Positions 52,497 through 60,231 of a stretch of 64,000 nt of DNA are shown piece by piece; the stretch's first letter is position 1, and every line of letters starts with the position of its first letter. This DNA is from an uncultured bacterium. GTDB lineage: Bacteria; Cyanobacteriota; Vampirovibrionia; Gastranaerophilales; Gastranaerophilaceae. Location: the NCBI GenBank assembly GCA_949300485.1, contig CASGEL010000007.1:116938-180937 (forward strand), in the 5' to 3' direction. The notes under the pieces were generated by a model. That model worked only from the letters and a program-made list of their open reading frames with translations. It searched no databases and had not been told where the DNA came from. The translations under genes were made by a program, and so were the position numbers.

Positions 52497-53252
52497 ATGG
52501 AAATTTTTCGTGTAAATTATACCCCTGTTATAGATAAAGTACAACAGAATAGTTTTAATAAAAATATTTATTTTAGGCAAAATAATCAACAGGATAAGTT
52601 TCAATTAGCTTCACCTGTAAGATTTTTTGATGAAAATGTAATTAAAGATCAAATTAAATATAATCCTGAAATAAAAAATATATTGAATGCAAATAAAATT
52701 CCTCTGAAATTGAATATGACTGAATTGAAAAATTTGATGACTGATCATTGTGCGGATACCCAAAATACAGCCTGTGCGATTGTTTCAAATTTACCGGCTG
52801 CGTTAAAGCAAAAGGTTAATATAAAAGACTTGAAAGATGCTTCAATGCTTCATGATTTTGGTAAGGTTTTGATTCCTGCGGAAATTTTAAATAAAAAAGA
52901 CCGATTAACTCCTGAAGAGCATAGAATTATGGATTTGCATTCAGAATTAGGGTATCAACTTCTGAAAAATACAGGAGTTAATAATGAAGTATTAAATATG
53001 GTGAGGTATCATCATAACAATATTCAAAATTCTGATTTTATTCCTGATATTAACCTGCAGATTTTAAATCTTGCGGATAAATATTCTGCTTTGACTGAAA
53101 AACGTGTATATAAAGAGGCTTATTCTCCTCAAAAAGCTTTGACGATTATTTATGCAGATGTTAAACGTGGGGAAGTTCATCCATTTTTATTTAATGCATT
53201 GGTTAAAGCTGTTAATAATAATTCCATCTCTCAAAATGTAAACAAATGTTAA
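52497..53252 (+). CDS. HD-domain phosphohydrolase, HD-GYP-like
   Basis: Metal-dependent phosphohydrolase fold. HD dyad His119-Asp120 (SMLHDFGKVLIPAEIL), His148 (DLHSELGYQLL), His172-His173, then LADKYSALTEKRVYKEAYSP with the conserved Asp. The GYP signature of cyclic-di-GMP phosphodiesterases is missing: the position after the two His reads NNIQNSDFIPD. So its substrate may differ. Residues 1-60 are polar without a known domain. AAGGTGG before the ATG. 251 aa, soluble. Confidence 0.85.
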   Translation: MEIFRVNYTPVIDKVQQNSFNKNIYFRQNNQQDKFQLASPVRFFDENVIKDQIKYNPEIKNILNANKIPLKLNMTELKNLMTDHCADTQNTACAIVSNLPAALKQKVNIKDLKDASMLHDFGKVLIPAEILNKKDRLTPEEHRIMDLHSELGYQLLKNTGVNNEVLNMVRYHHNNIQNSDFIPDINLQILNLADKYSALTEKRVYKEAYSPQKALTIIYADVKRGEVHPFLFNALVKAVNNNSISQNVNKC

Positions 53253-53503
53253 AATGTATATAAAAAATATGGCAATTTTTTATAAGAAAAATTTTTTATA
53301 TATATGTAAGGGATATTAAAGAAAAAGAAAATGGGGAAAACAAAAGTAAATTCAGCAAAGGCTGTGATACAATACATTTCGTGAATTGGGGAAAATTTTA
53401 GGGGAAAATAAAATCGAATCATCCATCATAATCAATCATTTTGGGTGCTGAATGTATTTCAGTGCCTTTTTTCTTGTGATTATACAAAACTTTCTGTTTA
53501 TTG
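53253..53503. other. Gap of about 250 bases after the HD gene
   Basis: Contains GGGGAAAA three times (53333-53340, 53388-53395, 53401-53408), a possible 17-codon reading frame from the ATG at 53331 with no ribosome site, and the terminator at 53444. It is either a long 3' untranslated region or a small RNA ending at that terminator. Confidence 0.4.
53444..53472 (+). terminator. Rho-independent terminator 190 bases after the HD gene
   Basis: GGTGCTGAA (53444-53452) pairs with TTCAGTGCC (53458-53466), two G-U, followed by six T. Confidence 0.75.
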
Positions 53504-53509
53504 TACAAT
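53504..53509 (+). promoter_or_regulatory. -10 of the AGCS symporter gene, leaderless geometry
   Basis: TACAAT followed by 6 T and then the ATG at 53516. No Shine-Dalgarno sequence. Confidence 0.55.
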
Positions 53510-53515
53510 TTTTTT

Positions 53516-54961
53516 ATGAATTTAGATAGCCGGATTGATAGTATCTTATCTCCCGTTGCAAACAAAATTTCGGGATTAATTTTTTCACATGTAACCATTA
53601 ATGGTGTTCGTGTGGAATTTTTAATTGTACTTTTGATGATTGCGGCTTTATATTTTACTTTTAAGACAAAATTTATAGGTTTTTGGGGATTTAAACATGC
53701 AATAAATCTCATCACTAAAAAATATAAACATGATGATGCTATAGTTCGTAAAAAACAAGGTGAGGTATCATCTTTCCAAGCTTTGACTGCTACAATTTCA
53801 GCATCTGCCGGCATGGGTAATGTTGTCGGGTCAGCATTAGCAGTTTCTGTCGGCGGCCCAGGTGTAATTTTTTGGATGATTGTTGCAGGTATTTTTTCTA
53901 TGGCTTTAAAGTTCGCCGAAGTTTTATTGGGTATAAAATTCAGGCAGATAAATAAAGACGGCTCTTCCTCAGGCGGTCCTATGTATTATATAGCAAACGG
54001 ATTAAGAGCACCTTGGATTAAGCCTTTTGCACCTTATCTTTCAAAAATTTATGCTGTATGTTGTGTTTTTGCTATGATTGGCGGCTGGAATTTGTTTCAG
54101 ATTAATGCAATCACAACACAAATCACAAATGTAACCGGATTATTTACCGGTCAGCGTTGGATTTTTGGCTTAATAGTTGCAGTTATAACGTATATTACTG
54201 TTATTGGCGGAATTAAGTCAATCGGTAAATTTACATCAAAGGTTACTCCTGTAATGTGTAGCTTGTATGTTTTTTCAGCTTTTATAATATGTTTATTAAA
54301 TATTCATCATGTACCTGAAACTGTTTGTTTAATTGTTAAAGAAGCATTTAAACCTACGGCAGTTACTGGTGGTGCTTTTGCTTGTATGCTGTGGGGGTTT
54401 CGTCGTGCAATGTTTGCAAACGAAGCGGGATTAGGTACTGCACCGATTGCGTTTTCGGCTGTTAAAACAAATAAACCTGTTGCACAGGCTTTTATTGCAA
54501 TGTTGCAGCCGTTTGTTGATACTGTTATTGTTGGTTCTGCTACAGCTTTTATTATTGTTGTAACCGGTGCATACTTAAATTCAAGCGGAATTGAGGGGAT
54601 TGAATTAACATCAAAAGCTTTTGCTTCTGTGTGTCCGTTTTTTCCTATTTTATTAACTTTTATGGCATGTTGTTTTGTTTTATCAACTATGTTATGCGGA
54701 TCTTATTACGGAACAAAAAGCTGGACATTTTTATTTGGCGAGTCTAAGTTTACAACGAGAACTTTTCAAATAATTTACTGTTTGTTTATTATTATTGGTT
54801 CTGCTATGAATTTAAAAAGTGTTGTAAATTTGTCTGATGCGTTTACTCTATTTTTGGCAGTTCCTAACTTATTTGCAGTATTTTTATTATCTGGTATAAT
54901 AATGAAAGAATTAAAAAGATACTGCCGAAAATATAATATCGGAGTTTTTAAAAACGAATAA
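53516..54961 (+). CDS. Alanine/glycine:cation symporter (AGCS family)
   Basis: Sodium-coupled uptake of alanine or glycine. Signature VGSALAVSVGGPGVIFWMIV, KFAEVLLGIKFR, SSGGPMYYIANGL and AMFANEAGLGTAPIAFS. About 481 aa with about ten membrane segments. The open frame also starts at a TTG 15 bases earlier, but that overlaps the -10, so ATG 53516 (MNLDSRIDS) is chosen. Twenty-six bases before the uracil-DNA glycosylase gene. Confidence 0.92.
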   Translation: MNLDSRIDSILSPVANKISGLIFSHVTINGVRVEFLIVLLMIAALYFTFKTKFIGFWGFKHAINLITKKYKHDDAIVRKKQGEVSSFQALTATISASAGMGNVVGSALAVSVGGPGVIFWMIVAGIFSMALKFAEVLLGIKFRQINKDGSSSGGPMYYIANGLRAPWIKPFAPYLSKIYAVCCVFAMIGGWNLFQINAITTQITNVTGLFTGQRWIFGLIVAVITYITVIGGIKSIGKFTSKVTPVMCSLYVFSAFIICLLNIHHVPETVCLIVKEAFKPTAVTGGAFACMLWGFRRAMFANEAGLGTAPIAFSAVKTNKPVAQAFIAMLQPFVDTVIVGSATAFIIVVTGAYLNSSGIEGIELTSKAFASVCPFFPILLTFMACCFVLSTMLCGSYYGTKSWTFLFGESKFTTRTFQIIYCLFIIIGSAMNLKSVVNLSDAFTLFLAVPNLFAVFLLSGIIMKELKRYCRKYNIGVFKNE

Positions 54962-54987
54962 AAATAAATTGAGGGAGAAAGTATTAA

Positions 54988-55638
54988 ATGATTAAAAAGG
55001 GTTGTTTGGACATAGTTCAATCAAAATGTGAAAATTGTCAGGATTGCGTTTTAGGAAGAACTCGTAAAAATGTAGTTTTCTCTGATGGTAATCCTGAAAC
55101 TGCAAAAATTGTTTTAATCGGTGAAGCTCCGGGTGAAACCGAAGATGAAACCGGTAAACCGTTTGTTGGACGTGCAGGGCAATTGCTGGATAAATTTTTA
55201 ATGGAAGCCGGTATTTCAAGACATGATGATTTGTATATTATAAATACGGTAAAATGCAGACCTCCGGAAAACAGGGTTCCTACTGATGTTGAAAAATCAA
55301 TGTGTGAAAAATATTTGACAGCTCAAATTGATATTATGAATCCAAAGGCAATAATTTTTTGCGGAGCAACATCTCTAAAATCATTCTGGGAAGATAAAAA
55401 AGTTCAAATATCAAAGGTAAGAGGCAAATGGTTTAACGTTACTGTTAATGGAAAAGAATATAAGGCTATGGCTATATTCCATCCGTCTTATTTGTTGAGA
55501 AATCATTCAATGGAAGAAGGGTCACCAAGAAGATTGATGCAGCAAGATTTAGCTGAAATTAAATCAACAGTTCTTGGGGATAATATGGTGTGTCCCCCCT
55601 CCGCTAACCCTTTCAATAAGGAAATGGCACTGGTTTAG
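54988..55638 (+). CDS. Type 4 uracil-DNA glycosylase with Fe-S cluster
   Basis: Removes uracil from DNA. Family 4 motif GEAPGETEDETGKPFVGRAG (residues 45-64), cluster cysteines Cys14, Cys17, Cys90 and Cys106, and HPSYLLRNHS at the end of the fold. 216 aa. GAGGGAG before the ATG. The last codons fold into a hairpin: CCGCTAA (55601-55607) and TTAGCGG (55635-55641). Confidence 0.92.
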   Translation: MIKKGCLDIVQSKCENCQDCVLGRTRKNVVFSDGNPETAKIVLIGEAPGETEDETGKPFVGRAGQLLDKFLMEAGISRHDDLYIINTVKCRPPENRVPTDVEKSMCEKYLTAQIDIMNPKAIIFCGATSLKSFWEDKKVQISKVRGKWFNVTVNGKEYKAMAIFHPSYLLRNHSMEEGSPRRLMQQDLAEIKSTVLGDNMVCPPSANPFNKEMALV

Positions 55639-55712
55639 CGGAATGACATTTATTGGAAATAATAATTATTCTTCCCAATACAATCTTGTTACTAGAAGAT
55701 AAAAGGTATAAT

Positions 55713-55742
55713 AAACGGCTGGAAAATTCCAGTCGTTTTTTA
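55713..55742. terminator. Bidirectional terminator
   Basis: AAACGGCTGGAA pairs with TTCCAGTCGTTT around AA with one G-U, followed by TTT. Shared with the convergent metallophosphoesterase gene. Confidence 0.85.
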
Positions 55743-56534
55743 TATAAAATCTATCACTACAATATCAGGTTTACAATTAAATCTGATTGGTAAAATGCTT
55801 GTTCCAATACCTTTTGTAACAATCATTTTTTGTTTATCTTCAGATATATAACCTTGAGAATATTTATTTCCATATTTTGACGGGATAATAACAGCACCGA
55901 TAAAAGGTATTCTTATTTGTCCTCCATGGACATGGCCTGCTAATGTTAAATTTATATCCTGCCAAATATCAGGAAAAATATCAGGTGAATGAGTCAATAA
56001 GATTATTGGATTTTTTGCGTTTTCTATTGCTTTATCAATGTCTGGTTTGCCTGTTTGGAGATCTTCTACTCCTGCGATATAAATAGTTTTATCTTTTAGT
56101 TTAATTTTTTCGTTGCTGTTTGATAGTACGGTTATTTTGTTTTTTCCCAATTCCTTTTTTATTTTTTCATTTCCAACGTGGTAATCGTGGTTGCCAAGGA
56201 CAGAAAAGGTTTTCGCATTAATCCTGCCTAAATTTTTTGCAATTTGAACTATTGGCATTGACGAAGACTCTTTGTGTCCGTTAACGAAATCACCTGTTAA
56301 TAATACCAAATCAGGGTTTTGTTTATTGATTAAGTCTACGATTTTATCGGCTCTTTTTTGCTGGTATTTTTTAAAATGGAAATCTCCTGCAAATACAATT
56401 TTTATCCCGCTTAATTGAGAATCCTTTATTGTAAAATGCTTTATTTCTACCATATTTGGTTCTATAAAAACAGACCAGATGATAAGGGTAAGACTAATCA
56501 GGAAAATAGTTATTATAATAATATTATTGCGCAT
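55740..56534 (-). CDS. Membrane-anchored metallophosphoesterase (YkuE-like)
   Basis: Metal-dependent hydrolase anchored by one N-terminal helix (residues 3-24). Motifs in order: GDFHF, LTGDFVNG, VLGNHDYHV, LLTHSPD and LTLAGHVHGGQIRIP, giving both metal sites. 264 aa. YkuE-type members act outside the membrane or on membrane lipids such as UDP-diacylglucosamine-like substrates; the substrate here is open. It starts 10 bases after the TPR gene. Confidence 0.88.
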   Translation of the reverse strand: MRNNIIIITIFLISLTLIIWSVFIEPNMVEIKHFTIKDSQLSGIKIVFAGDFHFKKYQQKRADKIVDLINKQNPDLVLLTGDFVNGHKESSSMPIVQIAKNLGRINAKTFSVLGNHDYHVGNEKIKKELGKNKITVLSNSNEKIKLKDKTIYIAGVEDLQTGKPDIDKAIENAKNPIILLTHSPDIFPDIWQDINLTLAGHVHGGQIRIPFIGAVIIPSKYGNKYSQGYISEDKQKMIVTKGIGTSILPIRFNCKPDIVVIDFI

Positions 56535-56544
56535 AGTTTAAATA

Positions 56545-58122
56545 TTATCCGGCATTATTTAATGATTGAAGCTGTTTCATTTTAGTGTTAATTTCGTTCA
56601 TAAGATTTATATTTTCGGTTTGTCGTGCATATTTTTGAGCTTTTGATAACAAATTGTATGCTTTGTTCAGACTATTAAATTCCACCATAATATCAGCTGC
56701 TGCAAGATAATTTTGGGCAGTCTTGGCGGGGGATTCTGCAGAAGTATAATTTTTAACGGCTTGAGAATATGCTTTTAAAGCTTTTTCAGGTTCGTCAAAT
56801 TTTGTATAGGCCTTGCCTGTATTAGATGCTACAAAGCCTTTTAAATGATAATTATCGGTTTCATTTGCAATATCAGATGCTATATCATAATAGTCAAAAG
56901 CTTCTTTTTCATACATATCGGTGTAAATATTGCCTAATTTTGTTAATGAAGCAGATTGAGCAGGCAGATTTTCAGCTTCTCCGGCATGAGAAACCGTACT
57001 GAAATAATGATCAATGGCCGGAGTAATTTGATTTACATCATCATAAATTTGAGCCATTGAGTAATGAGCTTTTGTTTTAACATTTTCATCACTTGATAGT
57101 TTTATGGCTTGGTTGTAACTTTTCAGAGCCTGAGGAATGTAATCATGATCATCATAAATTTTTCCGACTTCATAATAAATTTTACCTGAAGTTTCCGTAT
57201 CATCAATTTCAAGTGCTCTGTTTAGAGCTTGTTCAAAAGATTTTATTGCATTTTCAGGGTCATTTGCATAAGCATATTTTTTTGCCTGGATAAACAATGA
57301 TTTTAACTGTTTATCTTGCGGAATTTTTGTTGATTTTGTTTGTCCTGCAACAGAAATTGGGATAACGTCAGGATTTTGAGCTGCTTTTGCAGTTTGTTCC
57401 GCTTGGTCAGCTTGGTCTGCAGCTGCGCTTTCTGTTTGACGTTTGCTTACGCTTGTTGAACCGTCAGGGAATTTTACCAAAAACCTTTCGTTAATGTTGT
57501 CTTCGTTATATGTAAAGTCAATCTTTTGCAGGAATAAGGCATCAACCCATTTTTCTACAACTTGGGAATCTTTGTTTAAGGTTTCTGAGATATATTTATC
57601 AAGAACTGTTGCGGCAGTTTTTAATGTTGTTTTTACAAGTTTCGGGTCTGCATTACCTGTCTTGACCTGCTTTTCAACTACTGTTAAATATCCTGTCACA
57701 ATATCATCTAAATTTTCAGGTGTTCCTATTGCTAAAGAGGTATTTCTAAAATCTTTTAAAATTTGGGCAATATTTATTTTGTTATCAATGGCATTTTGGT
57801 TTGGAGAAGAAACTGCGGCTGTTTGTGCAGTATTATTTGTGTGTGCCTGTTGGTAAGTCGGGGTTTGATTTATATTGACATTAACATTGCTGTAAGCGTT
57901 ATTTGCAGGCATTGCAAAACGCTGCTCGTAAGCAGGAGTATAGGAAGGTTTTTTCTGTTCTACATATTGTAAACCTTTACTTTTTGCATCCTGATTTGAC
58001 TGCTCTTCTCTTTGGGTATTGGCGGCTGCAGATTTTTCATTTTCCTCGCGTTTCTTTACGGGAGTTTTTCTCTCCTGTTGAACGTAAGGTCGTTGATATA
58101 TATTGTTTAAGCTCAATCCCAT
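56545..58122 (-). CDS. TPR-repeat protein
   Basis: Residues 1-110 are low-complexity (Gln/Asn/Ala, as in QRPYVQQERKTPVKKREEN). A helical region follows, then at least six tetratricopeptide repeats from about 275 to 515, e.g. ALEIDDTETSGKIYYEVGKI and YIPQALKSYNQAIKLSSDEN. About 525 aa, no signal peptide. A GTG 36 bases upstream is open in frame but lies on the -10 element, so ATG 58122 (MGLSLNNIY) with GAAGG before it is preferred. Likely a protein-interaction scaffold; no specific partner. Confidence 0.8.
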   Translation of the reverse strand: MGLSLNNIYQRPYVQQERKTPVKKREENEKSAAANTQREEQSNQDAKSKGLQYVEQKKPSYTPAYEQRFAMPANNAYSNVNVNINQTPTYQQAHTNNTAQTAAVSSPNQNAIDNKINIAQILKDFRNTSLAIGTPENLDDIVTGYLTVVEKQVKTGNADPKLVKTTLKTAATVLDKYISETLNKDSQVVEKWVDALFLQKIDFTYNEDNINERFLVKFPDGSTSVSKRQTESAAADQADQAEQTAKAAQNPDVIPISVAGQTKSTKIPQDKQLKSLFIQAKKYAYANDPENAIKSFEQALNRALEIDDTETSGKIYYEVGKIYDDHDYIPQALKSYNQAIKLSSDENVKTKAHYSMAQIYDDVNQITPAIDHYFSTVSHAGEAENLPAQSASLTKLGNIYTDMYEKEAFDYYDIASDIANETDNYHLKGFVASNTGKAYTKFDEPEKALKAYSQAVKNYTSAESPAKTAQNYLAAADIMVEFNSLNKAYNLLSKAQKYARQTENINLMNEINTKMKQLQSLNNAG

Positions 58123-58149
58123 ATCTGATTTATTACCTTCAAGCCTGAT

Positions 58150-58180
58150 ATTATACACTATATTTTTAGCATAATTTCAA
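58150..58180 (-). promoter_or_regulatory. Promoter of the TPR gene
   Basis: TTGAAA (58180-58175), 19 bases, TATAAT (58155-58150) on the minus strand. A small hairpin TCATAC-TTTC-GTATGA (58191-58206) lies just beyond it. Confidence 0.45.
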
Positions 58181-58373
58181 TAGAAAAAGGTCATACTTTC
58201 GTATGATTTATGCCATGATAGATTTAAGTTTTTTAAAGTGAAAGTCAATTAAAATCATGGAAAATTTTACATGTTTTTATATCTTTTTTAACTGTTATTG
58301 CTGGCTTTTTAGTTTTGTAGAATTATTTTTCTATTCTGTATCTTAACAAATGTAAAAAATTTGACAAAACATC

Positions 58374-58402
58374 ATGACAAAAATTTTCTGTTATTTTAAT
58401 AT
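58374..58402 (+). promoter_or_regulatory. Promoter of the 168-aa gene
   Basis: ATGACA (58374-58379), 17 bases, TAATAT (58397-58402); a perfect TTGACA at 58361-58366 lacks a -10 at the right distance. The rest of the 58123-58424 gap holds nothing recognisable. Confidence 0.45.
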
Positions 58403-58424
58403 CAATATATACTGTGGAGGCAGA

Positions 58425-58931
58425 ATGATAGACGAAATGGTAGAAAAGAAATCTGATTTTGACTTAACTTCAAAAAGTGCGTTTTCAAGCGAAAATGAAA
58501 CCTTTACATCACGTTCATTTGCTGCATTGTTGGCAAAAAATAATGTTCCTGCATCTCATAAAAGAATTGCAGATAATTACATGATTATTAAAAAAGTTTT
58601 TAAATTCCAAGCTTGTATGAGCAGAATTTCTAATGTGGAAAAGGCTCTTTTAGAAAAATATGATTTTAATATTTTGGAATTTACTACAACAAAACAAATG
58701 TATGATGAATTGGCACTTTTACAGAAATGGTCAGCTTCTGAAGACAAAAATCTAAGAGATACTGCTGATAATATTCTTTTAATTCGTGTAAAAGAATTGA
58801 AATTCTTGGAAGCAAGCCGTTATGCATCTATTTCTAACGAAATTTATAACGGATATATTGCTCTTGAGCAGTATTTAAGAGAAATAAGTAAATTTCAAAC
58901 GGTTCATACTTTAAAAACGCTGAACTTTTAA
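58425..58931 (+). CDS. 168-aa hypothetical helical protein
   Basis: Unrecognised. Almost entirely helical with many Lys/Glu/Leu; SRSFAALLAKNNVPASHKRI near residue 35, ending KFQTVHTLKTLNF. No membrane segment. GTGGAGG lies 6 bases before this ATG, so it is preferred over an ATG 51 bases upstream that lacks a site. Confidence 0.7.
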   Translation: MIDEMVEKKSDFDLTSKSAFSSENETFTSRSFAALLAKNNVPASHKRIADNYMIIKKVFKFQACMSRISNVEKALLEKYDFNILEFTTTKQMYDELALLQKWSASEDKNLRDTADNILLIRVKELKFLEASRYASISNEIYNGYIALEQYLREISKFQTVHTLKTLNF

Positions 58932-58957
58932 ATAAAACAATACATACGATACGCAAT

Positions 58958-58989
58958 AAAAAAGAAACCTTTTTGGGTTTCTTTTTTAT
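58958..58989. terminator. Bidirectional terminator
   Basis: AAAAAAGAAACC pairs with GGTTTCTTTTTT, so it is A-rich on one side and T-rich on the other. Serves the 168-aa gene and the convergent XRE gene. Confidence 0.9.
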
Positions 58990-58992
58990 TTA

Positions 58993-59235
58993 TCAGCTCC
59001 AATGAAATTTCTCGTCAAATTTATAGAAATCTTCCGGCTGTATATGCCATAGTTTGAAGATTTTTATTAAAACTTTATTACTGATTAACCTTTCACAGCG
59101 TTCAACATGACCTATATATTTAGGATTAAGATCTAAAATTTCAGAAAGTTTTTCTTGAGTTAATCCTTTTTGTTGTCTGTAAAATCGGATTTTTTGACCA
59201 ATATTCTTATAAAAATATTTTTCAAAATCTGACAT
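58993..59235 (-). CDS. XRE-family HTH regulator downstream of era
   Basis: 80-aa single-domain Cro/C1 protein: NIGQKIRFYRQQKGLTQEKL, LNPKYIGHVERCERLISNK. AGGAG is inside the end of era and the ATG is 2 bases after its stop, so the two genes are coupled. Target unknown. Confidence 0.87.
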   Translation of the reverse strand: MSDFEKYFYKNIGQKIRFYRQQKGLTQEKLSEILDLNPKYIGHVERCERLISNKVLIKIFKLWHIQPEDFYKFDEKFHWS

Positions 59236-59237
59236 AT

Positions 59238-60131
59238 TTATTTCTCCTGCTGTTGATAGCCGAAATTTTTCAGGATTTTTTCTTTTTTACGCCAATCTTT
59301 TTCGACTTTCACCTGCAATTCAAGGTAAACTTTCTTTTCTGTTATTTTTTCAAGTTCTAATCTGGCTTCTGTTCCGATTTTTTTTAATAAATTCCCGCCT
59401 TTACCGATAAGGATACCTTTTTGGCTTTTGTGTTCGCAATAAATTGTTGCATAAATTTTGTCGATATTTTCTTCTTCTTTATAGTTATCAACTTTAACGG
59501 CAACAGAATGCGGAATTTCGTCAGATGTGTTGAGTAATATTTTTTCTCTTATTACTTCCTCTGTTACGTCTCTCATAGTTTCTTCGGTTACAATTTCTTC
59601 GGGATAAAGCGGGTCGCCTTGCGGGAGTTTTTTGTAAATATTTTTGATTAGTGTATCAATATTTCTTCCGGTTTTTGCTGAAATTCTTACTACAGGAAGG
59701 TTTTTGTCAAACAAAGTTTTGTATGTTAAGAGATTTTCTTCAACTTTTTCGGTTTTTTTGATTTTATCAACTTTATTCATTACAATAATTATCGGTATTT
59801 CTGTTTGCAAAAGATTATTTGCAATCCATTTATCGCCTTTGCCGGCAGGTTCCGAGCCGTCAACTAAAAATAAAATTACATCAGCATCAGGCACTGCAAT
59901 TTTTGCCTCGTCAAGCAAAAATTCTCCGAGTTTATTTAAAGGTTTGTGAACTCCCGGTGTATCGATAAAAACAATTTGTCCGGCATCAGATGTATAAATG
60001 CCTTTTATTCTTTTTCTGGTAGTTTGTGCTTTATCTGTGGTTATTACGATTTTTTGTCCCAAAATTTGGTTTAATAATGTTGATTTGCCTACATTTGGGC
60101 GCCCTATTATTGCAACGAATCCGCTTTTCAT
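59238..60131 (-). CDS. era: GTPase Era
   Basis: 16S rRNA maturation GTPase. G1 IIGRPNVGKSTLLNQILG-like region (residues 8-24, GRPNVGKST), switch FIDTPGVHKP, NKVDKIK, SAKTGRN, and the C-terminal KH domain with SQKGILIGKGGNLLKKIG. 297 aa. No ribosome site before the ATG; see the -10 entry. Confidence 0.96.
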   Translation of the reverse strand: MKSGFVAIIGRPNVGKSTLLNQILGQKIVITTDKAQTTRKRIKGIYTSDAGQIVFIDTPGVHKPLNKLGEFLLDEAKIAVPDADVILFLVDGSEPAGKGDKWIANNLLQTEIPIIIVMNKVDKIKKTEKVEENLLTYKTLFDKNLPVVRISAKTGRNIDTLIKNIYKKLPQGDPLYPEEIVTEETMRDVTEEVIREKILLNTSDEIPHSVAVKVDNYKEEENIDKIYATIYCEHKSQKGILIGKGGNLLKKIGTEARLELEKITEKKVYLELQVKVEKDWRKKEKILKNFGYQQQEK

Positions 60132-60137
60132 AAAGAT

Positions 60138-60143
60138 ATTGTA
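60138..60143 (-). promoter_or_regulatory. -10 of era, leaderless geometry
   Basis: TACAAT ends 6 bases before the ATG at 60131. No Shine-Dalgarno sequence and a poor -35. Confidence 0.5.
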
Positions 60144-60231
60144 ACATAAATCTTATTTTTTTTTAATAAAGTAGCAAATTTTTTAACTCTCGAGTATTAT
60201 ATAATTAGTAATGTGTAGTTGTTAGATTTAA

